Origin: Nostocales cyanobacterium LEGE 12452
Lineage (GTDB): Bacteria; Cyanobacteriota; Cyanobacteriia; Cyanobacteriales; Nostocaceae
Direction: 5' to 3'
DNA length: 64,000 bases
Assembly: GCA_015206945.1 (NCBI GenBank)
Contig: JADEXV010000008.1
Location: 1-64,000, forward strand
Every line of letters begins with the position of its first letter. Position 1 is the first letter of the stretch. The position numbers and the translations under genes were made by a program. Positions 36,950-46,806 of this stretch are shown piece by piece. The notes under the pieces were generated by a model. That model was not told where the DNA came from, did not search any database, and saw only the letters and a list, made by a program, of their open reading frames with translations.

Positions 36950-39900
36950 CTACGCGACTAAACTAACTATTGCCCTCACTAACTTCTCTGGCTCTACAGG
37001 TTTTGTAATGTGAGTTTGAAATCCTACCTGAAGTGCTCTTTGTTGGTCGATTTCTGCGGCATAAGCGGTCAGTGCGATCGCCCGAATGGTTCCTCCTTGA
37101 TTTGGTGGGCGAGATCGAATCTGCTGCATCAGCATATAGCCGTCCATCTGTGCCATACCTATATCACTCACTAGCACGTCAAAAGTGAACTGCTCTAGAG
37201 CTTGCAAAGCTTCTAAAGCAGAAGCGACGGCTGTCACATTTGCCCCACTTTGTGACAGCACAAATGCCTGAAACTCGCGGGTATCTGGTTCATCATCCAC
37301 CAGCAAAATTTGAACGCCTTCTAAAGGCACTTTTACTTCTATTTGTGTGTGGATTGGCTCGGATGCGTTGAGCTGTGCTCTTGCCTGCTGCATGAGGGGC
37401 AATTGGATGATGAAGGTTGCGCCTTGATTCTCACCTTGACTTTCTGCTGTCACCGTGCCTCCGTGCATTTCTACAATTTGCCGCACGATCGCTAACCCCA
37501 ATCCCAACCCGCCAAATTTGCGTGTCGTTGAGCCGTCTTCTTGCCGAAAATACTCGAAGACATGGGGCAAAAACTGTGGATTGATGCCCTTGCCAGTATC
37601 GATTACCCGAATCTGAGCTAGCCCGTCGAATTGCCGCAGTTCAATCGTCACTTGTCCGCTGTTGGGTGTAAACTTAACCGCATTGGTAAGCAAATTCCAC
37701 ATCACTTGTTGCAAGCGGACTGCATCGCCAGAAATCGGAGCGATCTCAGAGTCAAGATCGAGAGCGATCGCAATATTTTTTGCTTCTGCTGCCAAACGTA
37801 CTGTTTCAACGGCAGCATAAATTACAAAGGTCAAACTGACCGGAGCCGCTGTTAAGCTGAGTTTGCCCTGCATGATGCGGGAGATGTCGAGTAAGTCTTC
37901 GATGAGTCGCGTCTGTAAATTGGCATTGCGCTCAATAATTTTCAAGGCTTCGGCTCTACGGGCTTCGCTGAGTTTGCCGTTTTGTAGTAACTGCGTCCAG
38001 CCCAAGATTGGGTTGAGAGGCGATCGCAATTCATGGGACAGCATCGCCAAAAACTCATCTTTGATCCGGTTGGCGCGATCGGCTGCCTCTCTTGCGGCTT
38101 GTTCGCGGGCAAGGAGTTGTTCTCGTTCTGCCTGAATGCGTTTTTGCTCAGTGATGTTGAGTACAGTGCCGACAAAGCGTTGTGGATTGTTGGCAGCATC
38201 AAAGTAAGTCTGTCCTCTAGCCGCAATCCACCGTTCAACCCCATCCTGAATCCCAATCGTGCGATATTCTACGTCATACTTGCCGCTGCTGGCTGGGTTC
38301 AAAGTCCATTGCACCACCTGTTCTAGTCGTTCGCGATCGTCGGGGTGCAGTCCGGCAAAAAAGGCCTCAATGCTGCTCTCGGCTTCTGGTGGTAAGCCAA
38401 ACATGGCTTTGCAACCCTCATCCCAAATCAATTGATTGGTGATGAGATTCCAGTCCCAGGTGCCTAATTGGGCAGCTTCAATCGCCATGCGGAAGCGGTT
38501 TTCACTGTCGCGCAAGGCTGCTTCAGCGCGGGTGCGTTCGATCAGCGGAGCAACACGCGCGGCAACGTTTTCCAGCAACAACATCTCATCCGCCGTCCAA
38601 TGGCGCGGCTTGTCGGAACTGACTCCGACCGAAGCCACCCAACGCCCTTCACGGACAAACGGTGCGATGACGTAGGATTGCATATTAATGAGCGTGTAAT
38701 TCTCGGCGAAATCCTTTGTCCACGGATGTGTGTTCACGTCGTCAATCCCGAACGGTTGATGCGCCGCCGTCTCCCACCATTCCTTCGCGCCGAAAAGGGT
38801 AAGGTCGTAAGTTCCGGCAAGGTCTGATCCGTCGAGCCGCCAATCGGGTAAAACAGTTACTTGTCTGCCGTCCGGCGTAACATCGAGATAATAGCAGCGA
38901 TGCCCGTTCAAAAACGTTCCGACTTCGCGCGTGACGATGCGGTTGATTTCCACTGCATCCGTCACCGTGCCGAGTCTTCGGCTTAACTCGGTCAAAAACT
39001 CGACTTGCCGTTCGGCTTGAATTTGCTCGGTAACATTCCTGAAATAAACGGTGATGCCGTTTGGGGCGGGGTAGGTGCGAACTTCATACCAGCGATTATG
39101 ATCTGGGTAAAACGCGGTAATTGACGCAGCCAGACGATGGCTTTGCCCGCCGTAGGCTTCGCGCATGGTGCCCAAGTAGACCTGCGCCAACTTATTGCCA
39201 ATCAGTCCTGGATACTCTTCCCACAAATTCTTGCCAACTAAATCGCCTGGAGTGCGATCGAGTAGTATTTCGGCAGATGGATTTATATAGGTAAACTGCC
39301 AGTTCTCATCCAGTGCAAAGAAGGCTTCAGCGATGCTCTCCAGAATATTTCGAGTCTGCTCCTCGCTTTGGCGCAAGGCTTCCTCTACCTGTTTGCGCTC
39401 GGTGATATCTCGCGTTACACCTGCCACTGCTTCTACTGCCCCGTTTATGCCCAAAAGTGGCACGAAAATGTATTCATAAGCGCGTGTGCCGATTGCGCTA
39501 GTATAAAATGATTCATCCTTGAGCAGCTGGCGCGTGGCGATCACTTGTTCAATCTGTTGCTGATGTCGAGTCGCTAAATCGGTTGGATAATCCAGTTCAA
39601 AAAAGTTCTTTCCCAAAGCTTCATCCGCAGTTTTCTGCCAAAGATTGAGCAACGCCGGGCTGACATACGTGAACCGTCCCGCCAAATCAAAGGTGTAAAT
39701 AAAATCGGGAATTGCAGCGGCGATCGCATCAAACTTCCGCAGTTGCCGTTCAAGTTCGGTGCAGCTCTCACGCGAAATGGCTTCAGCACGCGCACGTTCA
39801 ACGGCTGCCCACGTTTGCGCTGCTGTTTCCTCGACTAGTCTCACGTCATCTTCCGTCCACTGGCGAGGGTTTGCCTGATGCACCGCCAGCAACGCGACAA

Positions 39901-40639
39901 ATTGATCGTTCTTGATCAGCGGCACATCAATATGCGCGGCAATATCAATTGTTTGATACCTTGCCTTCTCGCTGGCTATGTATTTGGGGTAGTTTGCCAC
40001 ATCAGGAACGATCACCGTTTGCCCCGCTCGATGGTCATCTGTCAGGTTGCGCCCAAAGTCTTCCAGATGGTACAGTCCGCTCAGTTCGGCAATACCGCTC
40101 GTGTAGTTTTGATGAACGATGACCTCCTTGCCGCCGGGTAACACTTCGATGTAAATGACGCGGCTTGCGCTTAGAGACTCGCCTAAAATGCGGGCAGCGA
40201 TCGTCTGAATCTCATTAGCGTCAGTCACTGGGCGTAGCGCATTGGTGAGCTTGACTCGAAACGCATCAGCTTGGGCAGCTTGACGCAAGGCATCTGTTGA
40301 TGTGCCCTCCAGTAGCAGATCGGATTCTAGCTGCTGGACTCGATCTAGTTCTGTTAATAGGATCTGCACAGCTGTTTTTAGGCTGTCCGACCAGGTTTTG
40401 ACAGCCCCTAGAGGTGTTTGCGACCAATCGTGCGATCTCAACAATGCACCTATCTCGCCACCACCAACAAAGAGGTTTTCAGCCTTTGTGCGATCGGCAG
40501 ACCATCCCTGGCGGTGTCGCATTTCCCGTTCTAAAGCCTTAACTATTAAATCATTAAATGATTCGCTACCTTCCTTGAATTTCCTGGCTTTTGCAAGCAA
40601 GTCAGGCGGAAAACAGATTGTTAAGGCTTCGCGTTCCAT
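36950..40639 (-). CDS. Multi-sensor hybrid histidine kinase with N-terminal RHH-like segment
   Basis: A 1229-residue soluble sensor kinase. Residues 1-45 (start MEREALTICFPPDLLAKARK) resemble a ribbon-helix-helix DNA-binding fold. Next is a short PAS-like piece (GGGEIGALLRSHDWSQTPLG), GAF (about 130-285), PAS (about 300-420), PAS (about 425-545), GAF (about 548-705) and PAS (about 710-830). HisKA has His869 in MLSHELRSPLNP, followed by the ATPase with NAVKFTP and GGLGLGLAI, and a receiver with Asp1159. With no membrane segment, it senses cytosolic or diffusible signals. Gene order gives no target. The DNA for the second GAF (about 38550-39000) looks more G/C-rich than the flanks. Confidence 0.88.
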   Translation of the reverse strand: MEREALTICFPPDLLAKARKFKEGSESFNDLIVKALEREMRHRQGWSADRTKAENLFVGGGEIGALLRSHDWSQTPLGAVKTWSDSLKTAVQILLTELDRVQQLESDLLLEGTSTDALRQAAQADAFRVKLTNALRPVTDANEIQTIAARILGESLSASRVIYIEVLPGGKEVIVHQNYTSGIAELSGLYHLEDFGRNLTDDHRAGQTVIVPDVANYPKYIASEKARYQTIDIAAHIDVPLIKNDQFVALLAVHQANPRQWTEDDVRLVEETAAQTWAAVERARAEAISRESCTELERQLRKFDAIAAAIPDFIYTFDLAGRFTYVSPALLNLWQKTADEALGKNFFELDYPTDLATRHQQQIEQVIATRQLLKDESFYTSAIGTRAYEYIFVPLLGINGAVEAVAGVTRDITERKQVEEALRQSEEQTRNILESIAEAFFALDENWQFTYINPSAEILLDRTPGDLVGKNLWEEYPGLIGNKLAQVYLGTMREAYGGQSHRLAASITAFYPDHNRWYEVRTYPAPNGITVYFRNVTEQIQAERQVEFLTELSRRLGTVTDAVEINRIVTREVGTFLNGHRCYYLDVTPDGRQVTVLPDWRLDGSDLAGTYDLTLFGAKEWWETAAHQPFGIDDVNTHPWTKDFAENYTLINMQSYVIAPFVREGRWVASVGVSSDKPRHWTADEMLLLENVAARVAPLIERTRAEAALRDSENRFRMAIEAAQLGTWDWNLITNQLIWDEGCKAMFGLPPEAESSIEAFFAGLHPDDRERLEQVVQWTLNPASSGKYDVEYRTIGIQDGVERWIAARGQTYFDAANNPQRFVGTVLNITEQKRIQAEREQLLAREQAAREAADRANRIKDEFLAMLSHELRSPLNPILGWTQLLQNGKLSEARRAEALKIIERNANLQTRLIEDLLDISRIMQGKLSLTAAPVSLTFVIYAAVETVRLAAEAKNIAIALDLDSEIAPISGDAVRLQQVMWNLLTNAVKFTPNSGQVTIELRQFDGLAQIRVIDTGKGINPQFLPHVFEYFRQEDGSTTRKFGGLGLGLAIVRQIVEMHGGTVTAESQGENQGATFIIQLPLMQQARAQLNASEPIHTQIEVKVPLEGVQILLVDDEPDTREFQAFVLSQSGANVTAVASALEALQALEQFTFDVLVSDIGMAQMDGYMLMQQIRSRPPNQGGTIRAIALTAYAAEIDQQRALQVGFQTHITKPVEPEKLVRAIVSLVA

Positions 40640-40800
40640 AGCAATGAGTGTAACCAGATATGGATACCATTTATTCTATTGTGCCCATAGAATACTAAGA
40701 CTAGATTTGTTTCCACTTTCCTTATCTGCAATCAGAGAGTGAGTTTTAATATTGATAAATGAGTTAAAATTCAATCAATCACTCTAAGCAGATATTAACT

Positions 40801-41277
40801 ATGAGATGGGAAGAAGTCTGCGAACACAAACAATTACAAGATTTACCCTTCAAAATTGAATTAAATAAATGGGGTCAAATAGTTATGAGTCCAGTCAGAA
40901 TTAAACATTCTTTTTTTCAAGGAAGAATCCAACGGTTATTGGAATCTTTATTGAATACTGGAGAAGTAATGCCAGAATGTGCTATCAACACATCAGATGG
41001 TGTGAAAGTTGCTGATGTTGTCTGGTGTTCAGAAGAACGGTTTTCTCAAATTGAAGATGAAGTATCAGCGTCTATTGCACTAGAAATTTGTGTAGAAGTA
41101 AAATCAACTGGTAATACTTTGGAAGAAATGGAATTTAAAAGAAATTTATATTTAGAAGCTCAAGCTATTGAAGTATGGTTATGTAATGAACAAGGTAAAA
41201 TTAAATTCTATAATGAACAAGGTGAATTAGAGCAATCTTTATTAGTTCCTAAGTTTCCTAAACAAATTAAACGGTAA
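40801..41277 (+). CDS. Uma2 family putative restriction endonuclease-like protein
   Basis: A 158-residue protein of the Uma2 (DUF820) family, hugely expanded in cyanobacteria. The PD-(D/E)xK-type site is visible as KVADVVW (Asp) and EICVEVKS (Glu-x-Lys). It is shorter than many members, but the core fold is complete. The biological role of the family is unproven and many members seem to be mobile-element cargo. It diverges from the histidine kinase, about 160 bases away. Confidence 0.85.
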   Translation: MRWEEVCEHKQLQDLPFKIELNKWGQIVMSPVRIKHSFFQGRIQRLLESLLNTGEVMPECAINTSDGVKVADVVWCSEERFSQIEDEVSASIALEICVEVKSTGNTLEEMEFKRNLYLEAQAIEVWLCNEQGKIKFYNEQGELEQSLLVPKFPKQIKR

Positions 41278-41848
41278 TCATAGAAAAGAGGGGAGAGAGC
41301 GATCGCCTAAATTACTTATTGGTAAAATGCATCTTAAAATTATTCATCAACTCAACTTCGATGCTGAATTAAAATAATCTTTACTTAATTTAAATTATTA
41401 TCTATTTTATAAATGACGCTTAGATTGCAAAATCCGATATTCTGTTGAACTAGATTAACTACCACTAAGCAGTTGCTCGACTGATTGAATGGCGCGATCG
41501 CGATCTTCGGGATGAATTGCGTTTAGCCAAGAGTCTGGCTAGTCATAAAGACTTTGGCAAGAACGGCCCCAAATTCCCTCATAAGCAGGGCTAATGTACA
41601 AGGGATGGAATTTATTTAAAGATAATTTGAGGATTGTGTGAAAAAATCTCTAAATCAGCCTAAAAGCATTACTTAAGAAATATGTATAAGTTTCGCTAAA
41701 TAATTAAGTATTTTAACTATCTTCACAAGTTCCTCATATTTAAAGACTATAGTCAAAATATAGACAGTTTCTTTTAAATATCTACGGGCTTCTCAAGTAG
41801 CTGCCCTGATTTGCAATAACACTTTTATGAACAGGATTTGAGAAAAAT
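41278..41848. other. Intergenic region containing a PAS-domain relic
   Basis: AT-rich sequence with a single recognisable item, the minus-strand PAS fragment at 41458-41602. The rest shows no gene, hairpin or RNA that I can identify. Confidence 0.4.
41458..41602 (-). pseudogene. Relic of a PAS domain from a sensor kinase
   Basis: Read on the minus strand, the frame gives YISPAYEGIWGRSCQSLYD, a stop, then PDSWLNAIHPEDRDRAIQ. This is the core of a PAS_3-type domain as found in cyanobacterial multi-sensor kinases. The internal stop and missing flanks mark it as dead. It may be debris of a former kinase related to the one at 36950-40639. Confidence 0.55.
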
Positions 41849-42100
41849 ATGAATTACTGTCCTTGCTGCTCAAGTGTACTTTTAGAACATATACGCGGTG
41901 CAGAGACTTACTGGTTTTGTCGCCACTGCTGGCAGGAAATGCCTATTTATAATTGGAACGAACCCAGTTCATTCGCTGATGTTGTCCTGGGAAAACTACC
42001 TAGCAAGCTTCAAAAAGAAAAACGTAGGAGTACTATTGTTTACGCAAGCCAATGGCAATCGATTACTGAATGGATTGGGCTAGAAGAGTTACCTACTTAA
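41849..42100 (+). CDS. Small zinc-ribbon protein
   Basis: An 83-residue protein with two CxxC knuckles, CPCC (residues 4-7) and CRHC (residues 24-27), separated by a short hairpin, so it should bind one zinc. The WFCRHCWQEMP segment is a type I associate with small cyanobacterial proteins of unknown function. The C-terminal half is basic, then has a helix with WQSITEWIGLEEL. It stands alone. Confidence 0.65.
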   Translation: MNYCPCCSSVLLEHIRGAETYWFCRHCWQEMPIYNWNEPSSFADVVLGKLPSKLQKEKRRSTIVYASQWQSITEWIGLEELPT

Positions 42101-43072
42101 TGCAATTTGCTGAAGTGTTTTAGTATAATTATTTTTCTTCATTTCAGTATCAATTGCTCAAGAATATGAGGCAGTAGCGCAAGCATCAAGTATTAACTGA
42201 CACAGTTAGAAAAAGAAGACAGAAAACTTTCTCAAACCCACAGCCAAAAAGGTGAGGTTGCTTCTGAGGTTAGGCTATATCCAACTGGACATTAGCAACC
42301 CCTAATTAGCCATTCCCATGCAAGAGTAGGGAACGAGAAGACAATGGTAGGTTTGTAGGGTAACTATAAAAAACTTGTGTGTACACCGCAGCTTTTAAGT
42401 TAATACGCTTAGGTTAGCGCCAAAAATCTAACCTGTGTAGCTTGGGGAGCCACTTCGCCCTTGCGGTTTCCCGACTTGTACCCCTCCGGGGAAGCAAGCT
42501 ACGCATATCGTCTCCCCTTCTCCTTTTGGGAGAGGCTAGCGCCAAGGGAGAAGCAAGTGGCGTTTGAGGAACGAAACCCAACATTTCCTAGACTTTGTTG
42601 GTTTGCGCTTTGCTTAACCCAACCTAGTAGCGCGGCAAACTTAATTTATTGGGTTGAGTAATTCTGTTAATAATTGGATTTTGGTTTTTGTGAGTTTTTT
42701 AAACCCAACATTTTAAGCGTGTCACGCCACTACAATTTTTATTAAATGAACTGTATTGGCTTTTAATGAATTCGGTGTCAATAATTATTGTTTGGGATAA
42801 AGAGGGAAGAAAAATAGTTTGAGCCTTCTTTACTTTTCTTCACACAGCTTGTTTTAATTGTGGCAACTTGCTTAACAGAGAATTATTGCTACGCCAGGGA
42901 TGGTTCTCTTGTCTTTTCAAGCACCTAAGTCATACATAAATATTTATGGCTTACTTTAATAATCTCTTGCTTATAACTCCTGATTCATTCAAGAGTTTTT
43001 AACGTTGAAAAATGAAGTTGTAATTTCGATTTTATTGGGATGCAGCTAATAGTGGTTTAACTTTGTACAGTC
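42101..43072. other. Long repeat-rich intergenic region
   Basis: About 970 bases without a real gene. At 42400-42560 it carries GAAGCAAGCTACGC and GGGAGAGGCTAGCGCCAAGG modules; the string at 42528-42548 is identical to 6414-6434. Around 42560-42730, three inverted or partial copies of an AACCCAACATTT/GTTGGGTT repeat follow. The 66-codon frame at 42461-42661 lies wholly in these repeats and is not a gene. Confidence 0.55.
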
Positions 43073-43294
43073 TCAATCATCTTCCCAAGATTCGTGATTC
43101 AGTAAATCGATAATTCTATCTCTGAGTAGAAATTCATTTTTTTCTAACTCAAGTTCAAAATTAACCCAGTCCCGATGAGGAATATATTTACAGAGTGTAT
43201 AAATTGGCTGTTGACGGTTAACAAGTCTCTTTTTAACAAGTTGAAGTGCTTCTTGCTTGATAATCTTGATGTCATATTTAACCGTAGTGTTCAT
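43073..43294 (-). CDS. DUF4327 family protein
   Basis: A 73-residue protein read from the second ATG (MNTTVKYDI), since family members begin exactly there; the earlier ATG at 43315 adds seven residues. The run ALQLVKKRLVNRQQPIYTLC followed by WVNFELELEKNEFLLRDRI and a late DLLNHESWEDD is diagnostic of DUF4327, a cyanobacteria-specific family without known function. No membrane segment is present. The gene is isolated from its neighbours. Confidence 0.8.
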   Translation of the reverse strand: MNTTVKYDIKIIKQEALQLVKKRLVNRQQPIYTLCKYIPHRDWVNFELELEKNEFLLRDRIIDLLNHESWEDD

Positions 43295-43315
43295 AAGTCG
43301 TTCCTTTATTTTCAA

Positions 43316-43636
43316 TTAAGGAATTAGGACTCAAAACAATAGTTGCTTTGACTCTCCCTTAAACTTATCAAATAAAATTGGCGAGAATTGTGAAGAATCA
43401 AGACATTAATAGTTGCTGTAAGTTAAATACAGGAGATTTTAACTTCTCTACTAACGCGAACAGCGTGTCGGAGACAGAGGCTAGACCAACATGAGATACA
43501 CAAATACCCGACCACTTTCCCCTTTGTAAGGGTTGGCACAACAAGCTGCAAACATCAAAAGAGAATATAGATGTTCTATGGGCGACTTGTCAGAAGGTAG
43601 GCTAGGGTAAAGAACATTCTCTATAAAACTTATACT
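43316..43636. other. Intergenic region with a dispersed repeat piece
   Basis: The divergent gap between the DUF4327 gene and the desulfurase-like gene. AACGCGAACAGCGTGTCGGA near 43455-43475 belongs to the dispersed GCGAACG-type repeats of Nostoc-like genomes. A minus-strand frame at 43481-43666 lacks protein-like features. Confidence 0.4.
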
Positions 43637-44869
43637 ATGCTCCTGAATCTTGATAAAGTTCGTCAATATTTTCCGGCTCTAGCTGGTGAATGGACTTTTT
43701 TTGATAATGCTGGTGGATCACAAACCTTGAAAAAAGTAGTAGATAGAATTAGCGAATTTCTCCTAAGTTCTGATGTCCAGTTGGGAGCCTCTTATGGCAT
43801 TTCTCAACTTGCTGGAGAACGATTGGCTCTAGCAACTAGGGGAATGGCTACTTTCATTAATGCCAATTCTTCTAAAGAAGTGGTTATGGGCCCATCTACT
43901 ACAATGATGTTGAAAGTTCTCTCAATGTGTCTAGGTCAAACCTTTACACCTGGTGATGAGGTTATTGTTACTAATTGTGATCATGAGGCTAATATTGGTG
44001 CTTGGGTAGCTCTTGAAAAACAAGGGATGAAGGTTAAAGTGTGGCAAGTTCGCCCAGATACTTTAGAACTTCATTTAGCAGATTTAGAACTATTGATGAG
44101 TCAGCGCACAAAACTAGTAGCCTTGACTCATGCTTCTAATGTTCTGGGAACCATCAATCCAATTAAAGAAATTGCTGCATTTGTACACGATCGCAACGCT
44201 ATGATTTGTGTAGATGGTGTAGCTTATGCACCTCACAGATTAGTTGATGTCCAAGATTTAGATGTTGATTTTTATACTTTGAGCTTTTATAAAGTCTATG
44301 GGCCGCACCATGCCTTACTTTATGGCAAAGAAGAACATTTATTAAGATTGCCTGGTCTTAACCATTATTTTATTGACCAGACAGACATACCTTATAAATT
44401 TCAGTTAGGGAATGTCAATTTTGAATTAAGTTATGGAATGTTAGGTTTATGTGATTATTTAAGTGAATTAGCACAATTGCACTACGGAAATAAAACAGCA
44501 CCTGATTTGAGAAATCAAATGGTGCAAGCGTTTGATTTAATTAGCATACATGAAGAACATATTAGCGATCGCCTCCTAAATTACCTCAACAGTAAGCCGA
44601 ATGTGCGAGTGATTGGTCAAGCAAAGGCTGACCGTAAATTCCGTGTACCAACTATATCTTTTGTCGTTGATGGAATAAATAGCTCAACTATTCCGGCAAA
44701 AGTTGACCAATATTATATTGGGATTCGCTATGGGGACTTTTATGCTAGACGGCTGATTGAATACTTGGGGTTAGCGTCCCAAGGTGGAATAGTCCGGGTA
44801 AGTATGGTGCATTACAACACCCTTGAGGAAGTTAACAACTTGATTGAGGCTTTTGAGCAGATATTTTAA
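43637..44869 (+). CDS. Cysteine desulfurase-like protein (PLP enzyme, class V)
   Basis: A 410-residue fold-type I PLP enzyme. TFFDNAGGSQ near the start, the cofactor-stacking TNCDHEANIGAW, the Asp in ICVDGVAYAPH, and the Schiff-base lysine in LSFYKVYGPHHALLYG are visible. This matches the cysteine desulfurase-like subfamily (VC1184 type) that accompanies IscS/SufS but lacks a proven substrate. It could release sulfur or selenium from cysteine or act as another lyase. No iron-sulfur assembly genes are adjacent; moeA is convergent next door, and a link to sulfur for molybdopterin is only a guess. Confidence 0.85.
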   Translation: MLLNLDKVRQYFPALAGEWTFFDNAGGSQTLKKVVDRISEFLLSSDVQLGASYGISQLAGERLALATRGMATFINANSSKEVVMGPSTTMMLKVLSMCLGQTFTPGDEVIVTNCDHEANIGAWVALEKQGMKVKVWQVRPDTLELHLADLELLMSQRTKLVALTHASNVLGTINPIKEIAAFVHDRNAMICVDGVAYAPHRLVDVQDLDVDFYTLSFYKVYGPHHALLYGKEEHLLRLPGLNHYFIDQTDIPYKFQLGNVNFELSYGMLGLCDYLSELAQLHYGNKTAPDLRNQMVQAFDLISIHEEHISDRLLNYLNSKPNVRVIGQAKADRKFRVPTISFVVDGINSSTIPAKVDQYYIGIRYGDFYARRLIEYLGLASQGGIVRVSMVHYNTLEEVNNLIEAFEQIF

Positions 44870-44917
44870 GATTAGGGATTGGGCATTGGGCATTGGGTTA
44901 TTATCCCCTTGTCCCCA

Positions 44918-46159
44918 TTACCTATTACTAAGCTGTAAAACTTGCACTTCTTCTTGTGGCAAAATTACTGTTTGACCCACTGGGAGAACAGCTAAGGCAT
45001 TGGTTTGAGCTAAATTAATTAAATTTCCAGAACTGTGACTACCTCCAGCTTTGTGAAATTCGTAAACTCCATCAATTAAATGCAATTTACCCCAAAGGTA
45101 AGTTTCACGTTTGCCGTTCGATCGCAATTCATCATGCGATCGCACTTTCAAAAAGACTGGTTCCCAACCTTCAGTAATTCCCGAAAGTTTCTTGATTGCT
45201 GGTAGCACAAATCGCCAAAATGTCACCAACACAGCAGCAGGGTTCCCTGGTAAACCAAAGTATAGTGCTGAATTTGGAGTTAAGAAAGTGGCGACAGTGA
45301 GAGGTTTTCCTGGACTGATCTGTACAGCCCGAATGTGGATTTTTGCTTTTAGTGACTCTATAATTTTGTCAACATAGTCATAATCTCCCACTGAGACGCC
45401 ACCAGAAGAAAGAACTATATCAGCGATCGCAACAGCATGGGTAATGATTTTCTCCAAAGCAACTGGATCATCTTTCACAATGCCTAAAATTAACGGTTCT
45501 GCGCCACTTTGTCTCACCAAAGCTGCCAGCGCATACTGATTAGAATCCACAATTTGCCCTGGTTGCAACGGTCGATCAACTGTCACCAACTCATCACCAG
45601 TGGAAAAAATTGCCACACGCGGACGGCGGTAAACACTTAATTGTGGACACTGTGCTGCTGCCAATACGGCAATTTCTGAGGCATTTAACTTAATTCCTGC
45701 TGGTAGTAGTTGTGTTCCAGCTTGATAAAAAGATGCTTTGTGTCTAACAAATTCTTGCGGTTTTGGCGCATCTAGAATAAACACGCGGTTTTCCTCGCGG
45801 CGTGTCTTCTCTTGCATAACTACAGTATCCGCACCTGCTGGGATTACCGCACCCGTGAAAATTCGTGCGGCTTGCCCTGGTTGAATCGTAGACTTGGGCT
45901 GATACCCAGCCGGAATCTCTTCAACAATTTCTAAAATAGCTGGTTGTTCGGTGCTAGAGTGCTGTACATCTTCGTAGCGAACTGCGTAGCCATCCATTGC
46001 CGAATTATCCCAATGGGGAAAATCTAGCGGACTGGTGACAGGTGTTGCCAAAATGCGACTATCTGCTGTCAATAAATCTACAACTTCTATATCTCGTTGA
46101 CGATCCAACGGTTGTACTAAATTTAAAATAATTGCTTGTGCATCGCTGACTGATAACAT
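44918..46159 (-). CDS. moeA: Molybdopterin molybdotransferase
   Basis: A 413-residue enzyme that inserts molybdate into adenylylated molybdopterin in the last step of Moco synthesis. The signatures are FPHWDNSAMDGYAVR, GAVIPAGADTVVMQE, FSTGDEL, VLSSGGVSVGDYDYV, and GLPGNPAAVLVTFWRFV, in the expected order. Length is normal for single-domain MoeA. No other moa or mob genes are in the window, although Moco serves nitrate reductase elsewhere. The gene is convergent with the desulfurase-like gene. Confidence 0.93.
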   Translation of the reverse strand: MLSVSDAQAIILNLVQPLDRQRDIEVVDLLTADSRILATPVTSPLDFPHWDNSAMDGYAVRYEDVQHSSTEQPAILEIVEEIPAGYQPKSTIQPGQAARIFTGAVIPAGADTVVMQEKTRREENRVFILDAPKPQEFVRHKASFYQAGTQLLPAGIKLNASEIAVLAAAQCPQLSVYRRPRVAIFSTGDELVTVDRPLQPGQIVDSNQYALAALVRQSGAEPLILGIVKDDPVALEKIITHAVAIADIVLSSGGVSVGDYDYVDKIIESLKAKIHIRAVQISPGKPLTVATFLTPNSALYFGLPGNPAAVLVTFWRFVLPAIKKLSGITEGWEPVFLKVRSHDELRSNGKRETYLWGKLHLIDGVYEFHKAGGSHSSGNLINLAQTNALAVLPVGQTVILPQEEVQVLQLSNR

Positions 46160-46179
46160 AGCGATCGCCTCCGACTTTT

Positions 46180-46806
46180 TTATTCTTGGGTAGCTTTGTC
46201 TAGATTTCTATAAGCGGTAAGTCCCAAGCTACACACTGTTAGTAAACCGATAATTATGCTTCCTTCAGGGACTTTGGATACCTGAACCGAATTGTTGCTT
46301 AAATCTAGTATTTGCTTTGTGCCTGCTGTATCTCTATTGTTAAAACCAAACTCTTTCGCTAGAACCTCATCACTGAAACCTTCATCTATGAGTGCGAGAT
46401 TATTATTAAGCCATGTGTCGCCAGGAAGCTCATCATCTTTGCCAATATCAAAAGGGCCAAAGATTTGCTCGGTAGTGCTATCAAAGTTGAATCTCAAAAA
46501 GCCGTAGTTAGATATCCCACTAAGCACTGGAGTGAAACTATTTATGAGATTACTCAAGGGATCGAAGAAGGAAATTGAGAGAGATTGCAAGTTCTTCGTA
46601 GCTTTCGAGCCTGTTTCAGAAATGACGCTTGGAGCAGTTGTTGCATCGTAGTTAAATGAACCTTTAGCTGAATAACCAGTGTCTCCTTTCCAGTTAAAGT
46701 TGAACTCAGCAGCATTAGCTAGGTTGTTAGTGGTTATGGCGATCGCTAACGCTAAAGTAGTAGTCGTCACCAGACTAATAGCTGTTTTAGGAAACAGATG
46801 TGTCAT
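46180..46806 (-). CDS. Exported PEP-CTERM-like protein
   Basis: A 208-residue protein starting at the ATG at 46806 (MTHLFPKTAISLVTTTTLAL); the earlier start at 46854 would put a 16-residue polar piece before the signal peptide. The signal peptide ends near NLANAAEF. The C-terminus has VPEGSIIIGLLTVCSLGLTA, then a basic stretch, which is the tripartite PEP-CTERM sorting signal in its cyanobacterial VPE-G/P form. The middle is a beta-rich domain with FNFNWKGDTGYSAKGSFNYD, a common start for secreted proteins in Nostoc. It is probably cell-surface or matrix located; function is unknown. Confidence 0.75.
   Translation of the reverse strand: MTHLFPKTAISLVTTTTLALAIAITTNNLANAAEFNFNWKGDTGYSAKGSFNYDATTAPSVISETGSKATKNLQSLSISFFDPLSNLINSFTPVLSGISNYGFLRFNFDSTTEQIFGPFDIGKDDELPGDTWLNNNLALIDEGFSDEVLAKEFGFNNRDTAGTKQILDLSNNSVQVSKVPEGSIIIGLLTVCSLGLTAYRNLDKATQE

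Noticed and set aside
42461-42661. 66-codon plus-strand frame
   Set aside because: Lies entirely in dispersed repeats shared with the 6.4-kb region.
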